This document shows positions 44,558 through 55,287 of a stretch of 64,000 bases of DNA, piece after piece. The stretch is from Massariosphaeria phaeospora. Lineage: Eukaryota; Ascomycota; Dothideomycetes; Pleosporales. Under the pieces are notes generated by a model that did not search any database, was not told the DNA's origin, and saw only the letters and a program-made list of their open reading frames with translations. A program made the translations under genes and the position numbers. The DNA lies in assembly GCA_011032825.1 (NCBI GenBank), contig JAADJZ010000001.1:2480001-2544000 (forward strand). Direction: 5' to 3'. Numbering within the stretch: the first letter of the stretch is position 1; every line of letters begins with the position of its first letter.

Positions 44558-44608
44558 GAGGTTGGACAGAAGGCCCAGTAGGACGAGGTGAATATGTGCC
44601 GCGTGCAT
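44558..44608 (-). pseudogene. LysM gene, first 17 codons (start of signal peptide)
   Basis: ATG at 44606-44608 is followed by 17 codons rich in Leu (HLVLLGLL), and the last of them overlap the TSD of hAT1. The frame is in register with the LysM frame beyond the element when one TSD copy is counted, which is why I assign it to that gene. The hydrophobic run continues in the first residues beyond the insertion, so hAT1 cuts within or at the end of the signal-peptide region. Confidence 0.82.
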
Positions 44609-45101
44609 TTTGAGAAAAATACAAATGGAGTGGGGCAGGAACCAAGGTTGAAAGAGTGCAAGTGTCAAGGTGGCTGGGTCGTGGGATATGTTCTGCAGAA
44701 CAGATATCAACTCACGGCTCATACAATAATCGTCAGAAGGCCATCTTATACATTAAACTCGGGCGCTTTTCTTCCATGCCTTAGGCGCCGAGCATCGTGC
44801 CGCAGCAGAGCTAAGCATCCAAGTCGGAATTTTCACGATGATATTGCCAAGGCTTGATAATACGAGATGAACATGGTAGCAATCCATTGTCTATGCTAGG
44901 CTAACTACCAAGGCTACGCTTAGACTATGCAATACTGCATTGTACTAGCTTTAGTAAAACACTTTGAATCTAGACAAGGTACTAAAAGAGGCTTTGCTAA
45001 ATGCCAAGTGTCTTACCAAAGCTAGTAATGTGCGGTAAAATTACTCTACGAGTGTAACGGCAAAAACACTACGAAACTCTTAAGAGCTAAGCATTTACAA
45101 A
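44609..45101. promoter_or_regulatory. Upstream region of the LysM gene and transition to AT-rich DNA
   Basis: 44609 to about 44870 is non-RIPped and holds the presumed promoter of the LysM gene (minus strand). No firm TATA element was found. From about 44880 the sequence becomes AT-rich up to the LTR of Copia C3, with no recognisable feature. Confidence 0.4.
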
Positions 45102-45247
45102 TGTAACAGTTTGAGCTTGCCTAAACTTACTTTAGTACGAGTTGAGATAGCTTATGTACAGCTATCTATATATGTAGCTTACTCTACTTTAAGCAGTTAA
45201 TTAAGCGTAGTTTTTTTTCTTTTTTATTCTCTAGTTGCACTGTTACA
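45102..45247 (+). repeat. 5' LTR of Copia C3 (146 bp)
   Basis: It begins TGTAACAGTTTGAGC and ends CACTGTTACA. It has the ATTCTCTAG segment that the 5' LTRs of C1 and C2 have lost to poly-T. Confidence 0.9.
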
Positions 45248-45299
45248 GTTATAAGCTTAAAAGCTTTTATTTAATTGCTGCGTTTACTCGTTTAACGAT

Positions 45300-48058
45300 A
45301 CTTAACACTAAAAGCAAATTTAGCAAAGTAATAACTACTTAGAAGCAGAAAATGTAGGTAGCAAAAGCGTTAGTTACTTTTAAAAAGCTAGACAACTAGT
45401 TAAAATAGCTGTTTACAAAAAAAATCTTTGTAAACTAAAATAGTCTATAGAAATATGTCAATCTAGATCTAACGCTAAAGAAGCTAAAAAAGCTAAAAAA
45501 TAAAAAACTAGTTAAGCTCGAAGTAAGAAAATTTAGAAATTCTTAGCTAGACAAGTAGATTAATATGTTAAACTTAACAGCAGCAAAGCTCGCTACGTAC
45601 AACTTCTAAGCTAGACAATTTAATCAAGATAAAGCTAAGTAGCTTACGAAGAAAAAAGCTTTTTAGAACTTAAGCTTAAAAATTATACAGTTAATTAATA
45701 TTAAGTATTTAGATTTTATTCTTAACTGTGCAAACGCATACAGCTAGCTAAAAACGCTAAAAAAGCACTTTTGTTTATTAACTAAAAAAAGAAATTATTA
45801 GCTAAGAGCTTAGTACAAAGCAGTTTGTGTAAAGCTAAAAAAAGCTAATTTAAACACGTAGTTTAACGAGTAGGTAGTAACTACTTAACTTTTTACTAAA
45901 GCGAATATGCCGAAGATAGCTAGCAACAAAGCGCAAAAAAAGTTTATTCTATTAATTAGAGGTTTTGATAATAGCTAGTTAGCTACCTAGCTGCAGAACT
46001 TTATTAAGAAAAAGCAAAAGAATAAGAATTTTTTACTAATTACAGATTTAATCGTAGAATTTAGATTGTACTATTACTGTACACGATCGATAGCGTTAGA
46101 GCTAAAAACGTTTGCTACGCTTAAAGTAGCAAGTAGCAGCAGCAATTAAAAAACGCTAGCTGCAGCTTAAGTAGAAAATCTACAGCTAGCTTAAGCTCGT
46201 ATAGAACTGTACATACTAAAGTGCTTTAATAGGTAGTACTACAAGTTTAAAAGCTGCTTATACGTTAACCTAGCAGTACGTGCAAAAAACTAAAAGCTAA
46301 TACAAGCAATCTAAAAAAAGTTTACAAAGCTTTAAAATAGCTTTACTTTAAACTTAACAGCTAACGCTTTAAGAGTAGTAAAAAAGAACTTTAAAAAAAA
46401 AAAGCGCAGGCTAAGATCTAAAGTACGTTTGTAATTAGTATAGACAATAAACAGCTAGCGCAAAATAAGCTACATGTTAATGTAATACTATAAACAGCTG
46501 CAGCTACAAAGCTATTAGCTCTACTACTACTTACAAAGTAGATTTTTAACTTTAGCTTAAACTACTACGTTACAAATATAAAAGCAGTAGATTAAATTAC
46601 AATATAAAAAAGTAAAACTTTAGACGTTGTATATGCGAGCAAAGTTCTTGCTTAAGTAAAAAAGTAAAATAAAACAGTAATTAAAGTTAAGACTTTAATA
46701 AAAGAAAAAAGAATAAAGCTTACGTAGGTAGCTTATATTTTTAGCTTTTTTACAAGCGTCGTTAGTTTGTTGCAAAGCTAATTTCTTAGTATCTATTTTA
46801 ACTTAAGCAAGAACTATTTGTATTAGAAAAAAGCTTTAAACGTAATTTATTTACTTTAGTATAAAGACAAGCACTAGCTCGTTGATATAAAAAGAGCTTA
46901 GCGAGCTAAGCTAGCGTTAATATTAGTGTACGCTACTTAGTACACCAAACTCTTAAAAAAACAAAAAAAAAACAAAGCGTTAGTTAAGAAACAGCGCATT
47001 AAATATTTAGCTATGTTAGCCGAAAAGTAGTTAAGCACTTAAACAATTATGTGCTTAAAATTAATATTAAAAAGTAGTTAATTGCTTTAGCATAAACAAA
47101 CTGTTAAGTTTGTATTAAAGCAAAGCTTTACAAATTTGTAAGTAAAAAAGCTTAAAGCAAGCTAGCTAATCGTCTATTCTACTAGCTAGGCATGAACCTA
47201 GTTTAGCTAAAAAAAAAAAATAAGCGCTGCTATAATAGAGATTTATAAATGCTCTATGTAGTATGCTTGTATAGCAAGTAGCATAACGCTGCTTGCTTAC
47301 TTAATAAAAGCTTAAAAACTCTTAAGCGTATAGTTATACGCTTGCTAGCTAAAATCAAACGTTAGTTTAGCGCAATTGTAATAGTTGTAAAGCTTAATAG
47401 TAAGCGTAGATATAGTAAGCTTTTACATGTACTTAGAAATCTTAGCATCGTCGTAGAGCTTCAAGCAAAGTATACTAAAAAGCAAAACAGCTTATTAAAA
47501 CAAGCTAGAAAAATAATTGTAATCTAAAAGAAAGCAATTAGAATTAATAAGCAGCTGCTAATAGAGCTTTTAAATAAGTGCTGCTTAGTAGTAGTTTACT
47601 TGCTTAATAAAACGCTTGTAAAGGCACTAGAATAGAAAACTTTGTACGAAGTAGTACGTAGAGTAAAGCTATTAGCAGCTTACTTTAACGTTGTAAAAGC
47701 CTAAGCCTACGTGCTAAACAACAAGCTAAAACGCAGTAAAAAGCTAAAATCTTGCGCGCTAATTAGATAGTTAGTTGAATACAACTCTACTAACATATAT
47801 CGAGTATAGATGCTATTATTAAAACGAGTACTAAAAACAAAAAACGTTGTTTTTATAGTTTACGATGAAACAGAGCTAGTTTATCTAGATCAACAAGCTC
47901 TAAAGAAAGTAGTAACAATTTTAAACGTTCTAAAGCTACTAGAAAAAACTAATTAGAAAATTAAAATGCTTTTGCAGTTAGCGCAGGAAAACCGAAGTAG
48001 CCTAAGCTAGCTTAAGCGATTTTAAGTAGGTTAAAGCAAGAAAGCTTTTTGCGCTTTG
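45300..48058 (+). pseudogene. gag-integrase pseudogene of Copia C3
   Basis: It covers gag through integrase. The integrase core end VVYLLNKTLV lies near 47595-47625. RIP stops are dense. RT and RNase H are missing because the element ends at hAT2. Confidence 0.8.
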
Positions 48059-48409
48059 CATAGATGCTAACAATTAGTTTCGTTGCAGTTAACTAATTAA
48101 TTAATTGATTATGTAATAAGTTAATTAAATTAATTTACTTTTTTAATTTTTTGCAGTTAAATCAATTAGTAATAGCTAGCCTAATTAGAAAGTTAAAAAC
48201 AAATTAATTGTTTTTTCTATTAGAGATTTGAGTTAGCTAAAGGGCCTATATAGCACTCGTACAGATAAAGCCGTTTTTAAAGCTAAAAAAATTAGCGTAT
48301 AGCGAGTTTGTAATAGAATTTCTAGTATTTGTTTTAGCTTTTAATTAGTAGGCGTACGAGTTAACTAGTGTAGCGCACGCTTTTAAGTACTTTGCACTCG
48401 CAAATTTTC

Positions 48410-48696
48410 TGTAATAAGCTAAAATCTCTATGAATTGCCTTGGTCGTAGAACTTTAGTAGCTATTAACGTTGTACGTAACAGCTTCGACAATACCTAAAA
48501 AAGCTTCGCTAGTTTCTAGTTAACGAAAGCTTTGCGGTATTAAGTTTTTACATAGCTTTCAAAAGCGCTTCGCAAGTACTTTGAAAGCTAACTAACTATA
48601 AAGTATATAAAGCTTTTCTGTTCGCGCTGTAGATAAACTCTATTAAATTCATTATATTCTACATTGGAACTAGCTATCTTTGGCAATTTTCTTTTA
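48410..48696 (+). repeat. 5' LTR of chromovirus D (287 bp)
   Basis: It begins TGTAATAAGCTAAAATC and ends GGCAATTTTCTTTTA. It pairs with 54084-55287 once the palindromic element is removed. Confidence 0.92.
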
Positions 48697-48859
48697 TTTA
48701 AATTCGATTAATCTCTACGCAGTAAAGATCGTAAGATTTTTAAGAATTACAATACTTTTAGAAATTAAAAGCAACTTCCAAGAAACTCTACGACGCAGCG
48801 AAAAAAGTTTTTAAAACTAAATTGCTACGATAGACGGCACTTAGAATAAGTATATTTAA

Positions 48860-51800
48860 ATGCTAGTTGTAGAAGCTCGCAGGCTAGAAAGCGAAAGCCA
48901 AAGCAGCAAAGCAATTAAAAAAGCTCTACAAAAGCTAATAAACAACGACGAAATTAATGTAGAAACTTAAGAAATCCGTTTTAATGCGGCGAAAGCTACA
49001 TATATAAAAATATTCGTTGCAAAACTCGTAATAAAACTACTTAGAAAAGTAACAAACAATTAGCTACTAGCAGCAAAGCTAGTTCTCGCAGAACTTTTGA
49101 ATTCTAAGCAGCTAGTTAATAACGAGAGTGCAAAAGTTTAGGCACTTATTGAAATACTACAAAATTAAGTTCAAATTCTCTAGAAAGAAAAGAGAGCTGC
49201 GCTAGCAATACCGCCGACTTTTTTTACTATTTTAAAAGCTTCTACGCTAATTACAAAACGCAACAAAATGCTTAACCTAGCCTAGTTTAACGAAACAAGG
49301 TTAGACTACGAACAGTTTAAAGTCTAGGTAAAGAACAAAATGCTTAATAACAAGAATTTAATTAGAAACTTATGCGCTTATATCTACAACTGCTTAATAG
49401 AGTAAGCAGCTACTACTAAACTCGCCTAGTATTAGAAACACTATAACAAAACAGCAAAGAAGTTCTAAAAGTACTTTAACGAGTACTACCAAAACTACAT
49501 GCAAGCGCAGAAAGCGTTTAACTAACTCTTTGCTTTTAGGCAGAAGAAAATGTTTTTTTAAAAGTACAATAAAGAATTCATGCGCTTTGCGTACGACGCA
49601 AAAATAACAAGCAACGTAGCTACATTAAAGAACTAGTACAAAGCAAAGCTTCGCGCTAATTTACAAAACAAAATAGTTAGCGTTATTATTTTCTTAGCAT
49701 AGCAACTTTAGAACCTAATAGAACAAGTTACCTAAATTGAAAAGAACCTAAACCGCGCGAAAGCAAACAACTAGTAGTAGATAGTACTAAATTAATTAAT
49801 AAGCAATACAAAAGCTATGAACTAAAAGCTAGCAACTAAAGCTACTACCTAGGCAGTCCGCGCGGCTACTAACAACAAGAAAAAAAAGCGAGCCAAATAA
49901 GCAAACAACGCAGAAATAACAAAATAACAAGAAAATTACTTTTGCTTTCGATGTAGTTTAGTAACTTACATGTTTAATAAATGTAAGCTCGCAGCTCCAA
50001 AGAAGCTCGCTACAACTCAAAAAGCAACTTTTAAACTAGTTAAGACAATAGCAAAAGTTAAAAAAGTTTTCAAGTTTAAAAACTTAGAAAACTAGACACT
50101 TCTAACTAAAAGCGCGGTTAGAAGTAGTAGAAAAAAAACACAGTTTCTTTATTAGATAAGTTTCTAAAGTTTCGCTAGCGCTAGCTAGACAGAAAACTAC
50201 TTACAGTACATGCAATTATTAATCAATCTATTTTTGCTTTAGCAATGCTTAACTCTAGGTGCACTACCTATAGTCTTGTTAGCAAAAAGTTTTGTAAAAA
50301 AACCGTTTTCTGCGTATTTTAATAAAAGAAAAGCTTGTAGTAGGCATTAGCGAATAAGTTGTTAAAGTTACAAAAGCTACTCGATTTATAATAAACCTAA
50401 ACGAGTACGAACAAATATTTTAAGCGTACGTTATAACTAAGAATAACAAATACGATATTATTCTAAAGCGCCTATAAATAAACGGAAACTAGGTAACGCT
50501 AGCTCTAGCGAAAAAATTGATTTTTATCTATTTAACTAAAACACGCGTGCGAAGCTAGAAAAGAAAAAAGCTTAAACAAAAGCTCTAGCAAGTGTTCGCA
50601 GCTGCGTTTGAAATAATAATGCAGTAGTTTAAGAAAAAAAACTTTAGCGTTAAAATTTTCGCTACGTTTATAGCGAACATTTAGAAAGCTTTTTAAACTA
50701 AAGTAGTAGTTAACCTACGCCTAACGCTGCTTAACTAGATAAAAAATTAGTATACAGCGTTTATACAGTCTAAGGCTAACAAATTATCTCTTTACTAAAG
50801 CCTAATAGATTACGGCATCAAACTAATTAAAAAGAACGAAAAGAAAGTAGAGGTTCTATAGAAACTTTTGTATAACATGTTTAAAAACAAACTATTAGTC
50901 TTGCGAAAGCAGCTTACTGCGCATTTAAATCGCAGGTTTATTAGAGTAAGTTGCTTTTAGGCCGAAGCGCTAGTGTTGTTTGCAAAGAAACTTAGTAGAA
51001 AGCTACGCTTTTGCGTAAACTATTAAGCGCTCAACGCTATTACGAAAAAAAACTAATACTCGCTGCCTTTGATTTACGAAACTCTAAATTAGATTAGCTA
51101 AACTAAATAGTTTACTAAGCTAAACGTTATCTAGGCCTTTTACAAAGTCCGAATTGCTAAAGAAAACAAGTAAAAAACTGCTTTTCGTACAAGATTTGAA
51201 TTGTACGAATAAATAGTTTGCTTATTTAGCTTTGCTAACGCTTTAAGTACGTTCTAGCAATTTATTAACTACACTTTGCGTAATTACATTAACGTTAACG
51301 CTTTTGCATACTTAGATAATGTACTTATCTACTCTAAAAGTTCTTAAAAGAACTACTAGCAACGTGTTAAAAAAGTTGTTAACAAGTTAAAAAAAGCGAG
51401 GTTACAACTAGATATTAAGAAATGCAAGTTTAAAGTAACTAAAACTAAATACCTTAGTTTTATTATCGAGGTAGGCAAGGAAATTAGCATGAATCTAAAA
51501 AAAGTTCGCGCGATTTTCAAATAAAAAGCCTTAGCCTTAGTTAAAAAAGTGCAAAGCTTTGTTAGTTTTGCAAACTTATACTAGCAGTTTATTTGCGCTT
51601 TTTTTGCAATTGTTTCTCTACTAACAAAGTTAACAGAAAAAAGCGTTGAATTTCGTTAAAAGTTTAAACAACAAAAAGCGTTTGACACGCTTAAGAAAAA
51701 GTTTATATCTAAGCTATTATTAGCCTATTTTGACTTTAATTTGAAAACCGCTATTAAAGCGAACGCTTTGGAAATAGCTATCGAAAAAGCGCTTTTTTAA

Positions 51801-54070
51801 AAAGCAAAAAACAACTTGTAGCAAGCAGTAGCTTACTACTTTGCTAAAATGTTACTTGCAAAGTCCAACTACACTATTTACAACAAGAAATTATTAGCAG
51901 TAATTAAATGCATTACTAAATAAAAAGCAAAGCTTAAAGTAGTATTGAAAATTACGGTTTACACTAATTACAAGAACTTTTTGTACTTTACTACAGCAAG
52001 GTTACTAATAGAGCAACATGTTCGCTAAGCGAATATTTTTTTTAAATACAACCTAAAGTTTGTGTACTACCTTAAAGCAGCTAATAAAAAAGCAAACGCT
52101 TTTTTACGAAAGAAGCAGAATCTTTTCTAAAACCAAAACAATATTTAGCTAAAAAGCCGTAAATTTCAACTTCTCAAACCAACTAGTGTGTTAAACGAGA
52201 ATAACATTACAAAAAAAACTTTAGGCGTAATCCGCGCGTTTTCGCTCTATAGCACTTCAATTTCAACGCTAAATATACTTGCTAGTAAGCTTAATGCCTT
52301 TTACAAAGCAAATGTAGTAGAAGCTTCAAAGCAAAATGTTCTTTTCTAAATCAAAAGTGTAAGCTTTAAAAAGCAGAATGCTACAAGTTCTAAACAAAAT
52401 GCTGCTAAACAAAAAAAAAATGCTAGCACGAAAAACAATTCTAAGAATAATGCAAAAAAGCTATTCTTAAATAAACTTTAAAATAGAAGAGTTTAAAAAA
52501 ACAATTTATACTAGAAAGCCTTAGAAGCTGTAAAAAAAAGCTAAACTAAAAAAAGTACTCGTAGAAAGTTTCTTTTGAGCTTTTAATTAAAAGCGTTCTT
52601 AGCAGATTGCGCTGTTGAAAACAACGCGCTTCTCTACTAAAAAAAGAAATAAGTGCTAAAAACGTATTAACTGCGTACTAGATTAATTTTTAAAGCTTAC
52701 AACTTGCTTATCGCAAAGCACTCTAGCAAAAAAAACACTTACAATATTCTCAAAAGAAATTTCTTCTAGCTAAAGATAAGCTTGGATATTTGATAGTACA
52801 TTGCCAACTGCGATGCATGTAAACGAGCAAAACTATAGCAAAAAATAAAAAGTAGTTTTCTTCGCTCGCTTCTTGTTCTAGATAAGATTTAAAAAGAACT
52901 TTTTATAAACTTTATTACTAACCTGCTAAAAAGCAAAAAGTGTACGAATCTACTAGTTATTACGAACTAATTAAGCAAGAATATAATCTTAATCTCTATA
53001 GCGAAAATTAACGCAGCAACTGTAGCAAAGGTATTTATTAAAAGAGTAGTAGCCTACTACTAGCTCTTTAACGCTATTGTTTCTAACTAAAAAGCACAAT
53101 TTGTAAGTAAATTCTAGAAAACACTTTGCAAAAAGCTTGAGATTGTAAAGCAGCTATCTACAGCTTTTTACCTAAAAACCAACGAAGCTACAGAAAAAGC
53201 AAATTTAACAATTAAAACTATTTTAAAACTGTTTGTAAACTAGGACTAGAAGAACTAAGCGCAGCTATGCTCTATCGTACAAATTGCAATCTAAAAACAA
53301 GAAGTAGTGTTAACAAAAGTAAGCTTTTTCTTTTTCTAGCATAGTTACGAGATAGACTCAATTTAGCTTTAAGCAAAGAAAAAAGCGAATACGCTCTACT
53401 AGGCAACTCTAGACCCTAAGCGAAGCGCAGCGAAAATAGCTAAAAAGATAAAGAAAGTTATTAACTTCGCGCAAGCTGCTATAGCGAAAGCCTAACAGAA
53501 GCAGAAAAAACAAGCAAATTAATATAAAAAAAAAGCGCTGCTGCTTTGAGTAGAAGATAAAGTGTAGTTGCAATACAAAAAACACATCTCTAATAGGCGC
53601 CTAAGCAAGAAACTAAACTAGAAAAATAGCAAATATACAGTTTTACAAGTTAAGTTTCTAGGCAACGTAGTTTTAAACACACTTTCTAAGATAAATCTAA
53701 TATTTCTAATAGATAAGCTTAGACTTGCAGTAGACAATTCTTTAGAAAGCTAGATAGTATTTAATTAGCGCCTAAAAAGCGTTACCGTAGAAAGCGAGTA
53801 GAAATAGCTACTTAAGCGCATTACAAGCAAGCGCTAGAAAAAAGTTAGAAAAAGCTAAAAGCTAGAATATTAGGTTAAATAAACTAGCTATAACTAGCCT
53901 ACATGAAAACTAGCGCTAAAATTCGAAAACACAAAAGCTTTATCTACTTAGCAAGAATTTTCGGCAGCTTACTAGAACGCCGATAGAAAATTGCTAAAAA
54001 ACTTTCAAAACAGCATGCTTTTGAAAAAGACGCTAGAACGCCGACGAAGTAAGTAAATTGCTATAAATTA
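48860..54070 (+). pseudogene. gag-pol pseudogene of chromovirus D
   Basis: Gag starts at ATG 48860 (MLVVEARRLESESQSS). The zinc knuckle at 49943-49984 reads C-F-R-C....Y....C, with the His changed to Tyr. The protease at 50245-50275 reads MLNSRCTTYSLVSKKF (expected DSGC, Asp to Asn and Gly to Arg). The RT active site at 51309-51338 is YLDNVLIYSK (second Asp lost). The integrase segment near 53160-53220 reads TAFYLKTNEATEKAN (family HPETDGATERAN). The C-terminal chromodomain at about 53790-54050 includes LEYQVKWTSYN-like and TWKLALKFEN once stops are read as Gln/Trp. All catalytic sites are damaged. Confidence 0.87.
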
Positions 54071-54083
54071 GAAAGAAAGCTTA

Positions 54084-55287
54084 TGTAATAAGCTAAAAGC
54101 TCTATAAATTGCTTTGGTCGTAGAACTTTAGTAGCTATTAACGCTGTAGGTAATAGCTTCGACGATACCTAAAAGAGCTTTGCTAGTTTCTAGTTAACGA
54201 AAGCCTTGCGGTATTGAGTTTTTACATAGCTTTCAAAAGCGCTTCGCAGGTGCTTCGAAAGCTAACTAACTATAAAGTATATAGAACTTTTCTGTTCGCG
54301 CTGTAGATAAACTCTATCGAATTTATTATATTCTACATTGAAACTAACGTAAACTACTAGTAACTCGGCTAAACTAGTAACCCGGCTAAAATTTCTTGGC
54401 ACTAAATCCTTAGGTTCAAAGCTTAATAACGTTACTAATAGTAGAGCTATTTAGATAGTTTTTACACCGTTTTAAAGCTTTACTCTAGCACTTTCAAACT
54501 AACTAAAAATTGCCTAAATAGGACTAGTATAGCTAGAGTTATTAAGAGTTAAGTATAAAGAAACTCGCTTAGCTTCTAAACTCTACTTCTAGTACTAAAC
54601 TACTATAATAAATAGTAATACTCTCTAGTATTCTTTTTTATAGTTATTATTAAGTATTTATAAAGATTTTATAGCGTGCAGCCTAGAATTACACCTAGTA
54701 GAAGAGTTAGAAAGTTACTAATACTTCTATACTTTCTAAGTAAAAATATCTATATATAGCTTATATAATCTACTATATAGCTAATAGGTAATCTAGTTTA
54801 TAGTCTACTATAGCTATATTAAGTTTGAAAAGTAATAAATACTTATTGTTATAAATAATAATACTACTCTCAACTACTTAACTTTGTATGTAGAATCTAA
54901 CTCTATTTACTAGCTTTAATTCTAGGCTGCACGCTATAAAATCTTTATAAATACTTAATAATAACTATAAAAAAGAATACTAGAGAGTATTACTATTTAT
55001 TATAGTAGTTTAGTACTAGAAGTAGAGTTTAGAAGCTAAGCGAGTTTCTTTATACTTAACTCTTAATAACTCTAGCTATACTAGTCCTATTTAGGCAATT
55101 TTTAGTTAGTTTGAAAGTGCTAGAGTAAAGCTTTAAAACGGTGTAAAAACTATCTAAATAGCTCTACTATTAGTAACGTTATTAAGCTTTGAACCTAAGG
55201 ATTTAGTGCTAAGAAATTTTGACCGGGTTACTAGTTTAGCCGAGTTACTAGTAGTTTACGTTAGCTATCTTTGGCGATTCTCTTTTA
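54084..55287 (+). repeat. 3' LTR of chromovirus D, split by a palindromic element
   Basis: The LTR parts are 54084-54346 and 55264-55287. The split is at CTA|GCTATC in the uninterrupted 5' LTR (CTAGCTATCTTTGGC near 48670). Confidence 0.92.
54347..55261. mobile_element. Palindromic TA-flanked element (915 bp, 345-bp arms)
   Basis: The arms 54347-54691 and 54917-55261 are near-perfect reverse complements around a 225-bp centre. The ends are ACGTAAACTACTAG, flanked by TA (54345-54346 and 55262-55263), and the 5' LTR of D shows the empty site with a single TA. Each end has two subterminal AACTAGTAACYCGGCT repeats. No coding capacity was seen. TA duplication and ACGTAA ends suggest mobilisation by a pogo/mariner-type transposase (inference). 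Confidence 0.92.

Larger units (their letters stand above)
45102..48058 (+). mobile_element. Ty1/Copia element C3, 3'-truncated
   Basis: It has the same family and orientation as C1. The 5' LTR is 45102-45247 (146 bp, TGTAAC..GTTACA), with primer-binding site GTTATAAGC at 45248. It aligns with C1 from the LTR to about C1 position 22722, then stops exactly at the hAT2 terminus (48059). It has no MITE, so it provides the empty sites for MITE3 and MITE4. Confidence 0.9.
48410..55287 (+). mobile_element. Ty3/gypsy chromovirus D nested in hAT2
   Basis: LTRs lie at 48410-48696 (287 bp) and 54084-55287 (287 bp plus a 915-bp nested element and its TA). The ends are TGTAAT..CTTTTA, a RIP-changed TG..CA. 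The perfect 5-bp TSD TTTTC is at 48405-48409 and 55288-55292, and the hAT1 sequence (AAATTTTCGCC) gives the empty site. The interior encodes gag, protease, RT, RNase H, integrase and a chromodomain. Confidence 0.93.
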
